Source: Oscillospiraceae bacterium
GTDB taxonomy: Bacteria > Bacillota > Clostridia > Oscillospirales > Acutalibacteraceae
NCBI GenBank assembly: GCA_003538135.1
Contig: DPOR01000013.1
Span: 1-49,586, forward strand
Direction: 5' to 3'
DNA: 49,586 bases
The position numbers and the translations under genes were made by a program. The notes under the pieces are model-generated. The model had not been told where the DNA came from. It did no database searches and saw only the letters and a list, made by a program, of their open reading frames with translations. Every line of letters starts with the position of its first letter. Within the stretch, counting starts at the first letter, position 1. Below are positions 31,288-39,518 of the stretch, in pieces.

Positions 31288-32352
31288 TCAACCGATAATG
31301 CTTACGTTGAAGCCGTTATCCTTAGCATATTTCTCGGCGCCGCTTCCGCTCTCGGTTATAACCGTAAGCTCGCCGACGGCCTTGAATATTTCGCCGCCGA
31401 ATACCTTGACTCCGGAGTGAACGGTTATCTCGTCAAGTCCGTAGCAGTTGTAGAATGCATATTTGCCGAGCTTCTCAAGGCTCTCGGGCAGTGTAACGGT
31501 CTTGAGTGCGCTGCACTCCTCGAACGCGCCCTTTTCAATTTTCTTTATGCCCTCGCCGAGGGTGAGCTTCTCGAGTGAGGAGCAGCGGTAGAACGTGCTT
31601 ATGTCGACGCATTCGAGCGTGCCGGGCAGCGATACCTCAACAGCGCCGGTGCATTTGAGGAATGCGTGGTCATCGATTTTTTTCACGCCCTCGGGAATGA
31701 TAATTCTCTTCGCGCTAAAGCATTTTGCAAATGCCCATTCGCCGATAGTCTCAACGCCCTCGGGCAGGACTATCTCGGTCAGCGCGGAGCAGAAGTAGAA
31801 GGCCTTTTCGGAAATAGTCTTGGGTGCGCCGTTGAAAATGACGGTCTTGAGCTTGCTCTTTCCGGTGTAGGTGTTCTCCTGCGAGCCCTCGAAAGCGCTT
31901 ATGCCGATGTGTTTGACGTTCTTGCCTATCGTGACCTTTTCGAGATTGTCGCAGTACATCGCCGCATAGTTGCCGATTACCTCAACGGAGTCGGGGATAA
32001 TAAGCTCCTTGAGCGAGCTGCTGCCCTTGAGAGACTTGTTCTCGAGACCGACGACCTTTGCGCCGTCTATTTCGGCGGGTATGGAGACGACGGAATCGTT
32101 TCCGGTGTAGTCTGTGACACAGGCGGTGTTGTCCGTATACAGTGTATAGACAAAGCTTCCGTTCTTTACGGATTCGGTTTTGACTTTCTTGTCGAGTATG
32201 TCCTCAACCTTAACGAGCGCGGGGTCGTTTACCGTGACGTCGAGGGAGAGAGCAGAGAGTATTGTTTTGCCGAGATTGTCGCAGCCTGCAAAAGAGAGGC
32301 AGACGACGAGCATCAAAGCAACGATAGCCGTTATTTTAGTGAATTTTTTCAT
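31288..32352 (-). CDS. BspA-type leucine-rich-repeat lipoprotein
   Basis: A 354-residue surface lipoprotein. The signal sequence ends in the lipobox LSFAGC (Cys near residue 24). After a linker of ~60 residues come about nine LRR_5 repeats, with units such as IPDSVEVIGNYAAMYCDNLEK and LPEGVETIGEWAFAKC. The start at 32352 is chosen for GTGAGGAAACGACG just before the ATG and for the correct signal peptide; the reading frame stays open for 55 more codons upstream, but these lie antisense-like inside the transporter gene in another frame. It follows the transporter by 10 bp and precedes the peptidase by 10 bp. A binding role on the cell surface is likely. Confidence 0.85.
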   Translation of the reverse strand: MKKFTKITAIVALMLVVCLSFAGCDNLGKTILSALSLDVTVNDPALVKVEDILDKKVKTESVKNGSFVYTLYTDNTACVTDYTGNDSVVSIPAEIDGAKVVGLENKSLKGSSSLKELIIPDSVEVIGNYAAMYCDNLEKVTIGKNVKHIGISAFEGSQENTYTGKSKLKTVIFNGAPKTISEKAFYFCSALTEIVLPEGVETIGEWAFAKCFSAKRIIIPEGVKKIDDHAFLKCTGAVEVSLPGTLECVDISTFYRCSSLEKLTLGEGIKKIEKGAFEECSALKTVTLPESLEKLGKYAFYNCYGLDEITVHSGVKVFGGEIFKAVGELTVITESGSGAEKYAKDNGFNVSIIG

Positions 32353-32362
32353 CGTCGTTTCC

Positions 32363-34909
32363 TCACTTTCCGTTCTTTTTAGCCATGCGCTCCTGCTTCC
32401 TGCGCTCGATGTCGGCCTTGCGCTCCTCCTCGAGCCTTTCGATCTCGATTCTGCGTGCCTCGTATTCGGCGTCGGTGTGGGCTTTCGCGTCGTTGTATCT
32501 CTCGCGTATATCATCAAGATGCGTGTAGTTCTCTTTTTCCGTCAGCTGGCGTCTTGCGTCGAGAAGAGGCTTAACGCTTCTGATGTACTTGGATTTCTCG
32601 TTGACGAGCTTCTTGACGGTCTTTTTCTTTGCGACCTGATGCGAGAAGGTATCTTCAGGCAGAGCCTCGGCGGCCTTGAAGGCTTCCTCGGAGGGCTCGA
32701 CTATCTTGTCGGGCGTGCCGTAGAACTTGATCATGGCTTTTCTTGCGTTCTTGAGTGCGCGGGCGTGGACTATGGCGTCGCTGCGAATCTCGCGCTCCTC
32801 GTGAGTGGATCTCGGCAGAGCCTTTGCCTCGGCCATGATCTCTTTGTTGTAATCAAAGATTCCGTTGTATCCGGCTGCCTCAAGCGCTCGGGAACGCTCG
32901 ACCTGCTTTTGGATACGCAGGGTGTTGTATTTGTTCATCTCGTCGATGATGAAATCGCATACGGAGATGTCCGCGTTGAGCTTGTTGAGCTCCTTGTTTT
33001 CTTTCTTCGCGGCCTTTATTGCGGCCTTTCTTGCTGCCTTCGCGGCGTCGATGCCCTTGGGCATAGCCTTCGCTGCATTTATCGCGGCTTTTCTCGCCGC
33101 TTTCTCGGCGTCGGTGCCCTTTGGCATAGCCTTCGCTGCCTTTATTGCAGCTTTTCTCGCCGCCTTCTCGGCTTTTCTCGCCGCCTTCTCGGCGTCGGTG
33201 CTCTTGGGCATGGCCTTTGCCTGATTTATGCGATCCTTCTTTATGTCTCTGTTCTGAGTGTTGAATTCTTTGTAAGCTGCTCTGAGACGGGCTATCTCTT
33301 TTTTCCTGAACTCTTTCTCCTCAGGAGTTCTTGCGGGCAGCCTCTTGGCCTTGTTTATGTCGTCCTTCGTGGTCATGAGGGCTCTGTCCTTATAGAGAAG
33401 GTTGGCCTCGTCGATTATATCGATTGCCTCAACGATACTCTCGTCGCGGAGAATACCGTTGCCGTAGTCCTCGAACATCGCGCGAATCTTGAGCACCTTG
33501 ACTATGCCGCGCTGCTTTGTCTCGGTCAGATCGTAGAAGATATATGGGACGAAGTTGAGCGCCGCGCCGATTACTGCGGCGACGATGAGCACGTCGAACA
33601 TATCCTCTCTGAACGAAGCGACTTCGAGCACGTCGTAGTTGTCCTCAAGGCCGAGCATCTGATAGATGATCGGGAGCACCATGCCGGTGAACATTCCGAT
33701 AAACGAGCCGATTATGCCGACGGCGCCGAACATTCCGTCGATGCGCTCGCCGGTGAAATACTGCTGATAGTCACGCATATCGGCGTTTATGCCCGGGGTG
33801 TAGACTATTGAAAAAGAGTTGACGAATCCGTTGAGATAATAGAGAATTATCAAAGCGGGAATGTTGTTGTAAAGGGGATAGAGCAAACCGATGAGCAGGA
33901 CATTTGTGACGTTGCACCAAATGAGCAGGTTTCTCTTGCCTATAACTCTTATCGCCACGGGGCACAGAAGCATGGCCCAAAGCGCCGCGTTGCCTATGAG
34001 CGTTGTAGCAATGCCGTAGAGCGCCATTCTGTTGGGGTAGGCATAGATGAAGGTCCAGCCGATGATAACGCCGACCGCGCCCTCAAGGAAGCCGAGCCAA
34101 CCCGCAAGGGAGGTTATCCAGAAATATTTGTTCTTTGCAACGGCGCGGAATGCGTCGGAGAACTTGAACTGGGTAACGTGGCTCTCCGCAACGATTATTC
34201 TCTCTCTCGTTCCGGCGTATGCAATATAGGACAGAAGAAGTCCTACTATGGCAACGATGGGATGAATTATACGGTAGGTGGTTATGGAGTTAAGACCGCC
34301 CGTGAGAGTTGAGAGCATCGGCACGAACAGACCGGTGAGCGAGGGCGCCATGGAATAGATAATGGACGAGACCGAAACGATATCGGTACGCTCATGGGAG
34401 TTCGGCGATATGACGTTTGCAAGGTCGGTATACGCCTGCTGGAAGAAGGGATAGAAGCACTGCAGGAGATTGTAGCAGATAAAAACAGCCGCGACCTTCT
34501 GCAGATATGACATTGTGTCATAGGGCAGCCAGACGAATATGACCGCTATGGCAGCCGAAGGAATACCGGTTATTGCAAGCCATGGGCGGAATTTTCCGGA
34601 TTTAAATCGGGCGCTGTCGATTATGTAGGAGCGCCCTATGGTAATTCCGAAGCCGATGATAGTCGACGCGACCGCCATGTACTGCAGGTGCATCGGCTTA
34701 ATGCCTATGGTGTTTCCGACGAGGAAGCTCGTTGCGGAAAGCGCGATTTGCGAGCAGAAGAACATGACGAACTGAACGCCCATTCCTCCGATGCCGTAGG
34801 CGATTATCTCCTTATAGGGGACATGTTTGCCCAAGGCGGGTGTTTTCCAGTGCAGTACGACATTGTTCCATATCGTGCTGACCTTTTCCTTGAGATTACT
34901 CTTTCCCAT
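32363..34909 (-). CDS. GPH-type MFS transporter with long charged helical tail
   Basis: An 848-residue protein. Residues 1-475 form a major facilitator of the glycoside-pentoside-hexuronide:cation symporter type, with about 12 helices and motifs such as GRSYIIDSARFKSGKFRPW in the first cytoplasmic loop and INADMRDYQQYFTGERIDGMFGAVG late in the domain. About 370 further residues, absent from ordinary family members, are highly charged. They carry at least six repeats of a core like AKAMPKGTDAEKAARKAAI, two of them 21-residue tandem copies, and end in KADIERRKQERMAKKNGK. The tail should be cytoplasmic and helical. AAGGAG precedes the ATG. A sugar-conjugate substrate is likely; which one is unknown. 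Confidence 0.85.
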   Translation of the reverse strand: MGKSNLKEKVSTIWNNVVLHWKTPALGKHVPYKEIIAYGIGGMGVQFVMFFCSQIALSATSFLVGNTIGIKPMHLQYMAVASTIIGFGITIGRSYIIDSARFKSGKFRPWLAITGIPSAAIAVIFVWLPYDTMSYLQKVAAVFICYNLLQCFYPFFQQAYTDLANVISPNSHERTDIVSVSSIIYSMAPSLTGLFVPMLSTLTGGLNSITTYRIIHPIVAIVGLLLSYIAYAGTRERIIVAESHVTQFKFSDAFRAVAKNKYFWITSLAGWLGFLEGAVGVIIGWTFIYAYPNRMALYGIATTLIGNAALWAMLLCPVAIRVIGKRNLLIWCNVTNVLLIGLLYPLYNNIPALIILYYLNGFVNSFSIVYTPGINADMRDYQQYFTGERIDGMFGAVGIIGSFIGMFTGMVLPIIYQMLGLEDNYDVLEVASFREDMFDVLIVAAVIGAALNFVPYIFYDLTETKQRGIVKVLKIRAMFEDYGNGILRDESIVEAIDIIDEANLLYKDRALMTTKDDINKAKRLPARTPEEKEFRKKEIARLRAAYKEFNTQNRDIKKDRINQAKAMPKSTDAEKAARKAEKAARKAAIKAAKAMPKGTDAEKAARKAAINAAKAMPKGIDAAKAARKAAIKAAKKENKELNKLNADISVCDFIIDEMNKYNTLRIQKQVERSRALEAAGYNGIFDYNKEIMAEAKALPRSTHEEREIRSDAIVHARALKNARKAMIKFYGTPDKIVEPSEEAFKAAEALPEDTFSHQVAKKKTVKKLVNEKSKYIRSVKPLLDARRQLTEKENYTHLDDIRERYNDAKAHTDAEYEARRIEIERLEEERKADIERRKQERMAKKNGK
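33010..33225 (-). repeat. Tandem repeats encoding the Ala/Lys-rich helical units
   Basis: Within the transporter gene, about 63-bp units encode successive AKAMPKxTDAEKAARKAAI segments (residues about 560-635). The copies are very similar at DNA level, including codon choice, indicating recent expansion by slippage or recombination. Confidence 0.8.
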
Positions 34910-35031
34910 TTCAACACTCCTTCAGATCCGCGGCGAAGCAGGGAAAATACGCCCGCAGACAGTTGTTTTAGCCCCCCGATATGAAAAAATTCAATCGGGA
35001 AGCATCGACAATTTGCATAAAAGCTTTTATC

Positions 35032-35060
35032 ATTATAGCAAAACTATTAATAAGTTGCAA
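35032..35060 (-). promoter_or_regulatory. Promoter of the MFS-BspA-S51 operon
   Basis: On the minus strand TTGCAA (35055-35060), a 17-bp spacer and a perfect TATAAT (35032-35037). The leader is about 115 nt and contains a hairpin CCCGAT/ATCGGG at 34975-34999, which may be regulatory. Confidence 0.75.
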
Positions 35061-35150
35061 CAGCAATTGTGAACTAAAGTACAATTTACTCGAAAAGTAC
35101 TCGAAAAAACTTCAAAATTTAATAATTATTTCAGTTATGTCACATTTCTG

Positions 35151-35179
35151 TTGAAATTTCGAAGTACGAGTGATATAAT
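35151..35179 (+). promoter_or_regulatory. Promoter of the GDPD gene
   Basis: TTGAAA (35151-35156), a 17-bp spacer and a perfect TATAAT (35174-35179), preceded by TGA as an extended -10 element. It is divergent from the transporter promoter. Confidence 0.8.
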
Positions 35180-35207
35180 ATTTTCAGAAATTTTCCAGAG
35201 GTGAAAA

Positions 35208-35984
35208 GTGTTGAATAAGCCAAAAATTATTGCACACCGCGGCGCTAACCGCTATGCTCCCCAGAACACGATACCTGCATTTGAAAAAGCAGTCGAGCTC
35301 GGGGCGGACGGAACCGAGACCGACGTCCATATCACTAAGGACGGACATATAGTTATCTGCCATAATGACACCGTTGACGAGATGTCCAACGGCACCGGCG
35401 CTATCGGCGACTATATGTTTGACGATATCCGCAAGCTCGATTTCGGCAGCAAGTTCTCAAAGGACTTCGCCGGCGTCACTCTGCCCACCGTCGAGGAGTA
35501 CCTCGAGTGTATGAAGAAGAGTGACAAGCTGAGTGTTATGAATATCGAGATAAAGCCCAACAAGTCCGAGCGCGAAGACATAGTGCGCAAGACGATAGAG
35601 GCAGTCAAGGACTACGGACTTTTCGATGAGCTTCTCATTTCGAGCTTCGACTATAAGATGCTTGTTGAGGCGAAGAAGTACGATCCCAAGTGCAAGACGG
35701 CGTATCTCTATCCGATTTACGGCCAGGTAGTCAGAAGATGGTTCTTCCAGCCTCTGCACCTCGCGCAGAAAATCGGCTGCGACGCACTGCATCCGCATAA
35801 GGCGTTTGCGACAAAAGCGCTCGTCCGCCGCGCCCATGCCGCCGGCATTAAGGTCAACGCATGGACGGTTGACGATGAAAGAGACGTTATCCAGATGCTC
35901 GAAAACGGCGTTGACGGTATTATCACAGACCGCCCCGACTACGTGGAGGGTATTGTGGACAGATATCTCGCCGAGCATAAATAA
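35208..35984 (+). CDS. Glycerophosphodiester phosphodiesterase
   Basis: A 258-residue cytoplasmic enzyme that hydrolyses glycerophosphodiesters to glycerol 3-phosphate and an alcohol. GDPD hallmarks: IAHRGANRYAPQNTIPAFE, with the catalytic His, GADGTETDVHITKDGHIVICHND with metal ligands and second His, then IEIKPN and VNAWTVDDERDV near the end. The start is GTG 35208 or TTG 35211, both behind AGAGGTG; the difference is one residue. It is a single gene with promoter and two terminators. Confidence 0.92.
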   Translation: MLNKPKIIAHRGANRYAPQNTIPAFEKAVELGADGTETDVHITKDGHIVICHNDTVDEMSNGTGAIGDYMFDDIRKLDFGSKFSKDFAGVTLPTVEEYLECMKKSDKLSVMNIEIKPNKSEREDIVRKTIEAVKDYGLFDELLISSFDYKMLVEAKKYDPKCKTAYLYPIYGQVVRRWFFQPLHLAQKIGCDALHPHKAFATKALVRRAHAAGIKVNAWTVDDERDVIQMLENGVDGIITDRPDYVEGIVDRYLAEHK

Positions 35985-36000
35985 GGCAAACGAAATCAAA

Positions 36001-36032
36001 CCGCCGCAGAGCAAAAGGCCTGCGGCGGTTTT
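36001..36032 (+). terminator. Terminator of the GDPD gene, first hairpin
   Basis: The stem CCGCCGCAG/CTGCGGCGG with a 10-base loop is followed by TTTT. Confidence 0.85.
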
Positions 36033-36054
36033 GCTGTCTGCCGACAGCGTTTTT
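36033..36054 (+). terminator. Second, back-to-back terminator hairpin
   Basis: GCTGTC, TGCC loop and GACAGC followed by GTTTTT. It directly follows the first hairpin and would stop any read-through into the repeat region. Confidence 0.7.
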
Positions 36055-36073
36055 ACGCAGGGGTGGGGGTTTA

Positions 36074-36306
36074 CGAAGCCGAGACTGAGGGGTTATTGCA
36101 CGGACCTACCTCTTTGCATAGACTGTTTTGTTTCTCAATGTTCCTGTAGGGTGCGGCGACTCGACTTCAATTATGGCTCCCCTGCAGGGGAGCTGGCTCG
36201 GCGAAGCCGAGACTGAGGGGTTATTGCACGGATTTACCCCCTTTGCATAGACTGCTTTGTTTCTCAATGTCCCTGTAGGGGACGGCGACTCGACGCACTG
36301 CTGCCG
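36074..36306. repeat. Two-copy REP-like intergenic repeat cluster
   Basis: Copies at 36074-36165 and 36202-36294 share about 92 bp, starting CGAAGCCGAGACTGAGGGG, containing TTTGCATAGACTG and ending GGCGACTCGAC, with a few substitutions and one indel. Between them are an 18-bp palindrome GCTCCCCTGCAGGGGAGC (36176-36193) and a hairpin CTCGGC-GAA-GCCGAG (36197-36211). No gene is seen in the whole 35985-36365 gap. The end of copy 2 extends into the sequence shared with 29515-29550. Confidence 0.85.
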
Positions 36307-36326
36307 CTCTCTGCCTCAACAGCAAA

Positions 36327-36350
36327 GCCGCCGCGGATATCCGCGGCGGC
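36327..36350 (-). terminator. GC-rich palindrome after murD, possible terminator
   Basis: A 24-bp uninterrupted palindrome, GCCGCCGCGGAT and its complement, 15 bases past the murD stop. There is no U run after it on the minus strand, so it may be a weak terminator or an RNA end protector. Confidence 0.5.
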
Positions 36351-36365
36351 TCGTCTTATCAACTT

Positions 36366-37706
36366 TTACAGCGCCCTTACGCAGTCTTTGAATATCTCGC
36401 CGCGCTGCTGATAGCATTTGAACATATCCCAGCTCGCGCACGCGGGGGAGAGCAGTACGCAGTCGCCGCTCTCGGCGTCGGCGGCAGCTATGCTGACAGC
36501 CTCTTCGAGCGTGTCGACGAATTTGTAAGCCTTGAAGCCGGCCCTGTCGCAGGCGGCGGCAATGTCGTGCTTCGTCTTGCCTATGAGCAGAAGTTCTTTT
36601 ACCCTGCCCTCAAATGTCGCTACCCACTCGTCATAGCTTGACTTTTTGTCGTAGCCTCCGCCTATGAGAATTGTCGGCGAGGGCATGGCGCATACCGCCT
36701 TTATTGCCGCGTCGGGGTTCGTGCCCTTCGAGTCGTTATAGTATTTGACGCCGTTTTTCTCGGCGACGAACTCTATCCTGTGCTCGACTGCCGTGAACTC
36801 CTTTATGCCCTGGCGAATAGTGTCAAGCGGCACGCCCATGGCGCGGGTCATGGCGACAGCCGCCATGATATTCTCATAGTTGTGCATTCCGACAAGGCTC
36901 GTGTCCTTAGTTGTGCAGACGGGCGTTTCAACGCCGTTTTCTTTTATTATTATTGTTTCGCCGCGCAGGAAAACGCCGCTCTCGAGCTCTTCGGAGGAGC
37001 TGAAGAATATGACCTTGCAGCGCGGAGTTTCGGAAAACTTGCGCAGAACCGGGTCGTTGTAGTTGAGCACGCAGAAATCGTTTTCGTCCTGATTCTTGGT
37101 TATCGACTCTTTTATGGCAATATAGTTTTCGAGCGTCTTGTGCCTGTCAAGGTGGTCGGGAGTGATGTTGAGAATAGCGGTGACATGGGGCTTGAAGGTG
37201 ACCATAGTCTCAAGCTGGAAGCTGCTTATCTCCGCGACCGTCACGCTGTCGCTGTCGCTCTCGAGCGCATAGCCGGTGTAGGGTATCTCGATATTGCCTA
37301 CGAGCAGAGCTTTTTTTACATGGCGCTTCATTATGCCGTAGGTGAGCGAGGTGGTCGTAGTTTTGCCGTTCGTGCCTGTTATGCCTATCACGGTGCCCTT
37401 ATCGTGCCTGTAAGCAAGCTCTACTTCGCCCCAAATCGGTATATTGTGCTCCTTGACGGCTTTCATTATCGGCGTGTCGAGCGGTACGCCGGGGCTGACC
37501 ACGCAAATATCTATGCGCGAAAAATCGAAGCGCGAAAAATCGCCGAGGACAAATTCAATATTATCTGCGCCTATTTTTTCGCAGGCCGCCTCGGTGTCAA
37601 AGCTTTCGTTGCCGTCGTAGATGATAAAAGCCTCGCCGACTTTTTTCAGCAGCTGCGCCGCGTTTATGCCGCTGCGTCCCGCGCCGACTATAAGATATGT
37701 GCTCAT
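36366..37706 (-). CDS. murD: UDP-N-acetylmuramoylalanine--D-glutamate ligase
   Basis: A 446-residue Mur ligase that adds D-Glu to UDP-MurNAc-L-Ala in peptidoglycan precursor synthesis, in the cytoplasm. The N-terminal UDP-binding domain begins VGAGRSGINAAQLL; the central ATPase has GITGTNGKTTTTSL near residue 112 and ILNITPDHLDRH; the C-terminal domain has YNDSKGTNPDAAIKAV and LLSPACASWDMF. The length is normal. GGAGG lies 8 bases before the ATG. It follows a glycosyltransferase gene by 16 bp; other mur genes are not in the window. Confidence 0.95.
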   Translation of the reverse strand: MSTYLIVGAGRSGINAAQLLKKVGEAFIIYDGNESFDTEAACEKIGADNIEFVLGDFSRFDFSRIDICVVSPGVPLDTPIMKAVKEHNIPIWGEVELAYRHDKGTVIGITGTNGKTTTTSLTYGIMKRHVKKALLVGNIEIPYTGYALESDSDSVTVAEISSFQLETMVTFKPHVTAILNITPDHLDRHKTLENYIAIKESITKNQDENDFCVLNYNDPVLRKFSETPRCKVIFFSSSEELESGVFLRGETIIIKENGVETPVCTTKDTSLVGMHNYENIMAAVAMTRAMGVPLDTIRQGIKEFTAVEHRIEFVAEKNGVKYYNDSKGTNPDAAIKAVCAMPSPTILIGGGYDKKSSYDEWVATFEGRVKELLLIGKTKHDIAAACDRAGFKAYKFVDTLEEAVSIAAADAESGDCVLLSPACASWDMFKCYQQRGEIFKDCVRAL

Positions 37707-37722
37707 TGTTGTTACCTCCGAA

Positions 37723-38892
37723 TCAGTTGTCGGTCAGGTCGAAATAGACCTGCTTCATATTTTCTGCGCTCAGCTCGTCTGCGCGCTTTTTTCCGTTCTC
37801 GGACAGGCGGGCGCGAAGTTCTTCGTCTGTCAGTATTGCTTCCAGCGCCTTTGCATATTCGCGGTGGGCGCCGTTTATATTGCCGTAGTCAAAGTCCGGC
37901 GTTTCGGACATGACGGGGCAGAGAATGCCGCATTCGACCTGCGTCATCCTGTCGCAGTGCGGCAGGAACGGACGGCTTGGCGCGAGAACCTCGGCGGGTC
38001 CCGAGGTGCAGTCCGTGCTGACGGTCGGTGTGCCGACCGCCAAGGCCTCGACTATGACATTCGGAAAGCCCTCGTAGTATGAGGTCATGGCAAAGACCTC
38101 GGCGCGGGAGACGAATTTAAAAACGTTCTTTTGGAATCCCGCGAAGATTATATCGTCTGAATATGCGCTCCTTTGAGCCATCTCTCGGACGGCGTTTTCA
38201 TGCTCGCCGCGGCAGCCGAGGAATATCAGCCCCGCGTCGGGGATATTTTTTTTCAGCAGCTCAAAGCTCTTTAGCATATCCCATTGGCATTTCTGCCCGA
38301 CGAACCTCGACGAAAACGCTATTACCCTGTGGGTGCCGTAGAATTTTTTGAACTCCTCGTCAAGCTCCTCCTTCGCGTCCTCGCGGGCTTTATCGCAGTC
38401 GATGATATTATATGCCGTAAAGAGCTTGTTTTCGTTTCCGGGGAACAGCTCCTCGCATTTTTTCTGCATCTCGAGGGCGTTAAAGAGAATATTGCACCCG
38501 CGGCGCAGCGCAAAAGAATAGAGCTTCGCGCTCTTGATAAGCCTTTCGTAGTCGCGGCAGGAGATATATTTTTTGCATTTTGCGCCCGAGAGGGCGAGAG
38601 CCTCGTTGGGCGCGTGGGTGAACGAGTACGCCGTGCATATATCATGCTCTTTTACGAATTTTCTTATAGCTGCGGCGCGTTTCAGCATAATTACCGCGCG
38701 CTTTACCGTGCCTTTGCCTGCTGGCAGACCGAGGTCAACAAACTCGCCCGCACAGTCGAACCGCTTCTCGCTCGCGTCAAAGACAAGGACATACACATTG
38801 AATTTTTCGCTCAGCAGCAGGGACAGTCTGCTCGCAAACCGCTCGCTGCCTCCGCTTCGCAGATCCTGAAGTATAATCGCGACATTTTTCAT
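37723..38892 (-). CDS. GT4-type glycosyltransferase
   Basis: A 389-residue GT-B glycosyltransferase. The N-terminal half starts NVAIILQDLRSGGSERFA, with the Gly-rich acceptor loop. The C-terminal donor domain has FSSRFVGQKCQWDMLKSF, GLIFLGCRGE and the GT4 motif YYEGFPNVIVEALAVGTPTV with the EX7E pattern. It probably transfers a sugar from a nucleotide donor in cell-surface polysaccharide or glycolipid assembly; the acceptor is unknown. ATG 38892 is chosen because the protein then starts at the first beta strand; its ribosome binding site (GTGAG) is weak. It is 7 bp after rnhA and 16 bp before murD. Confidence 0.85.
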   Translation of the reverse strand: MKNVAIILQDLRSGGSERFASRLSLLLSEKFNVYVLVFDASEKRFDCAGEFVDLGLPAGKGTVKRAVIMLKRAAAIRKFVKEHDICTAYSFTHAPNEALALSGAKCKKYISCRDYERLIKSAKLYSFALRRGCNILFNALEMQKKCEELFPGNENKLFTAYNIIDCDKAREDAKEELDEEFKKFYGTHRVIAFSSRFVGQKCQWDMLKSFELLKKNIPDAGLIFLGCRGEHENAVREMAQRSAYSDDIIFAGFQKNVFKFVSRAEVFAMTSYYEGFPNVIVEALAVGTPTVSTDCTSGPAEVLAPSRPFLPHCDRMTQVECGILCPVMSETPDFDYGNINGAHREYAKALEAILTDEELRARLSENGKKRADELSAENMKQVYFDLTDN

Positions 38893-38899
38893 CTTTGGC

Positions 38900-39352
38900 T
38901 CACTTCTTTGCATATTTTTCGCTCTGGGCGACGGCGAGCCTGTCGCATCGCTCATTCTCGGGATGCCCCGCGTGCCCCTTGACCCAAACAAACTCGTATT
39001 CATGCTTCGAGAGCGCCTTCAGCAGCCTCTCCCAAAGCTCGGGATTCAAAACCGACTTCTTGTCGGATTTTTTCCATCCGTTCCTTTTCCAGTTCCATAT
39101 CCAGCCTTTTAAAAACGCATTGGCAACATACTGCGAGTCGGTGTATATCTTTATATCGCAGGGCTCCTTGAGCCGCTCGACCGCGCTTATGACCGCCATG
39201 AGTTCCATGCGGTTGTTCGTAGTGCAAGCGTCGCCGCCCGACATCTCCGCCTCGTGCTCGCCGTAGCGCAAAACCGCACCCCAGCCGCCCGGCCCGGGGT
39301 TGCCGGAGCAAGCGCCGTCCGTGAATATCTCAACTTTTTTCAGTTCGCTCAT
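38900..39352 (-). CDS. rnhA: Ribonuclease HI
   Basis: A 150-residue RNase H that cuts RNA in RNA-DNA hybrids. Active-site carboxylates are visible: D12 in IFTDGACSGNPGPGGWG, E in NNRMELMA, D in YTDSQYV, and the final D after the His loop in GHAGHPENERCDRLA. The basic handle region WKRNGWKKSDKK is present. ATG 39352 has GGAG with the right spacing; the longer frame up to 39397 overlaps the -10 box. It heads an operon with the glycosyltransferase and murD. Confidence 0.94.
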   Translation of the reverse strand: MSELKKVEIFTDGACSGNPGPGGWGAVLRYGEHEAEMSGGDACTTNNRMELMAVISAVERLKEPCDIKIYTDSQYVANAFLKGWIWNWKRNGWKKSDKKSVLNPELWERLLKALSKHEYEFVWVKGHAGHPENERCDRLAVAQSEKYAKK

Positions 39353-39387
39353 ATTTTTCTCCGTCGCATAGATTGTTTGTTCATCTA

Positions 39388-39416
39388 ATTCTATCACTAA
39401 GCCCCGTTAAAAACAA
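39388..39416 (-). promoter_or_regulatory. Promoter of the rnhA operon
   Basis: On the minus strand TTGTTT (39411-39416), a 17-bp spacer and TAGAAT (39388-39393), about 30 bases before the rnhA ATG. Confidence 0.55.
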
Positions 39417-39518
39417 GGTGAATTTTGTTGTTCGGCGCTGCCGTGTGTTTGCAAAATAATTTTTAAAACCGCTCCCGTCAGGCAATAATAGGAATATCAC
39501 ATCTTCGGAGGGGTCATC

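Noticed and set aside
33000..33225. Regularly spaced repeats resembling a CRISPR array
   Set aside because: The repeats are in frame within the transporter gene, have no unique spacers and encode a repeated helical motif.
32180..33811. 543-codon plus-strand open frame opposite the transporter tail
   Set aside because: It mirrors the low-complexity Ala/Lys repeats and other codons of the transporter; it has Leu/Gly/Phe-rich pseudo-repeats and no start signal.
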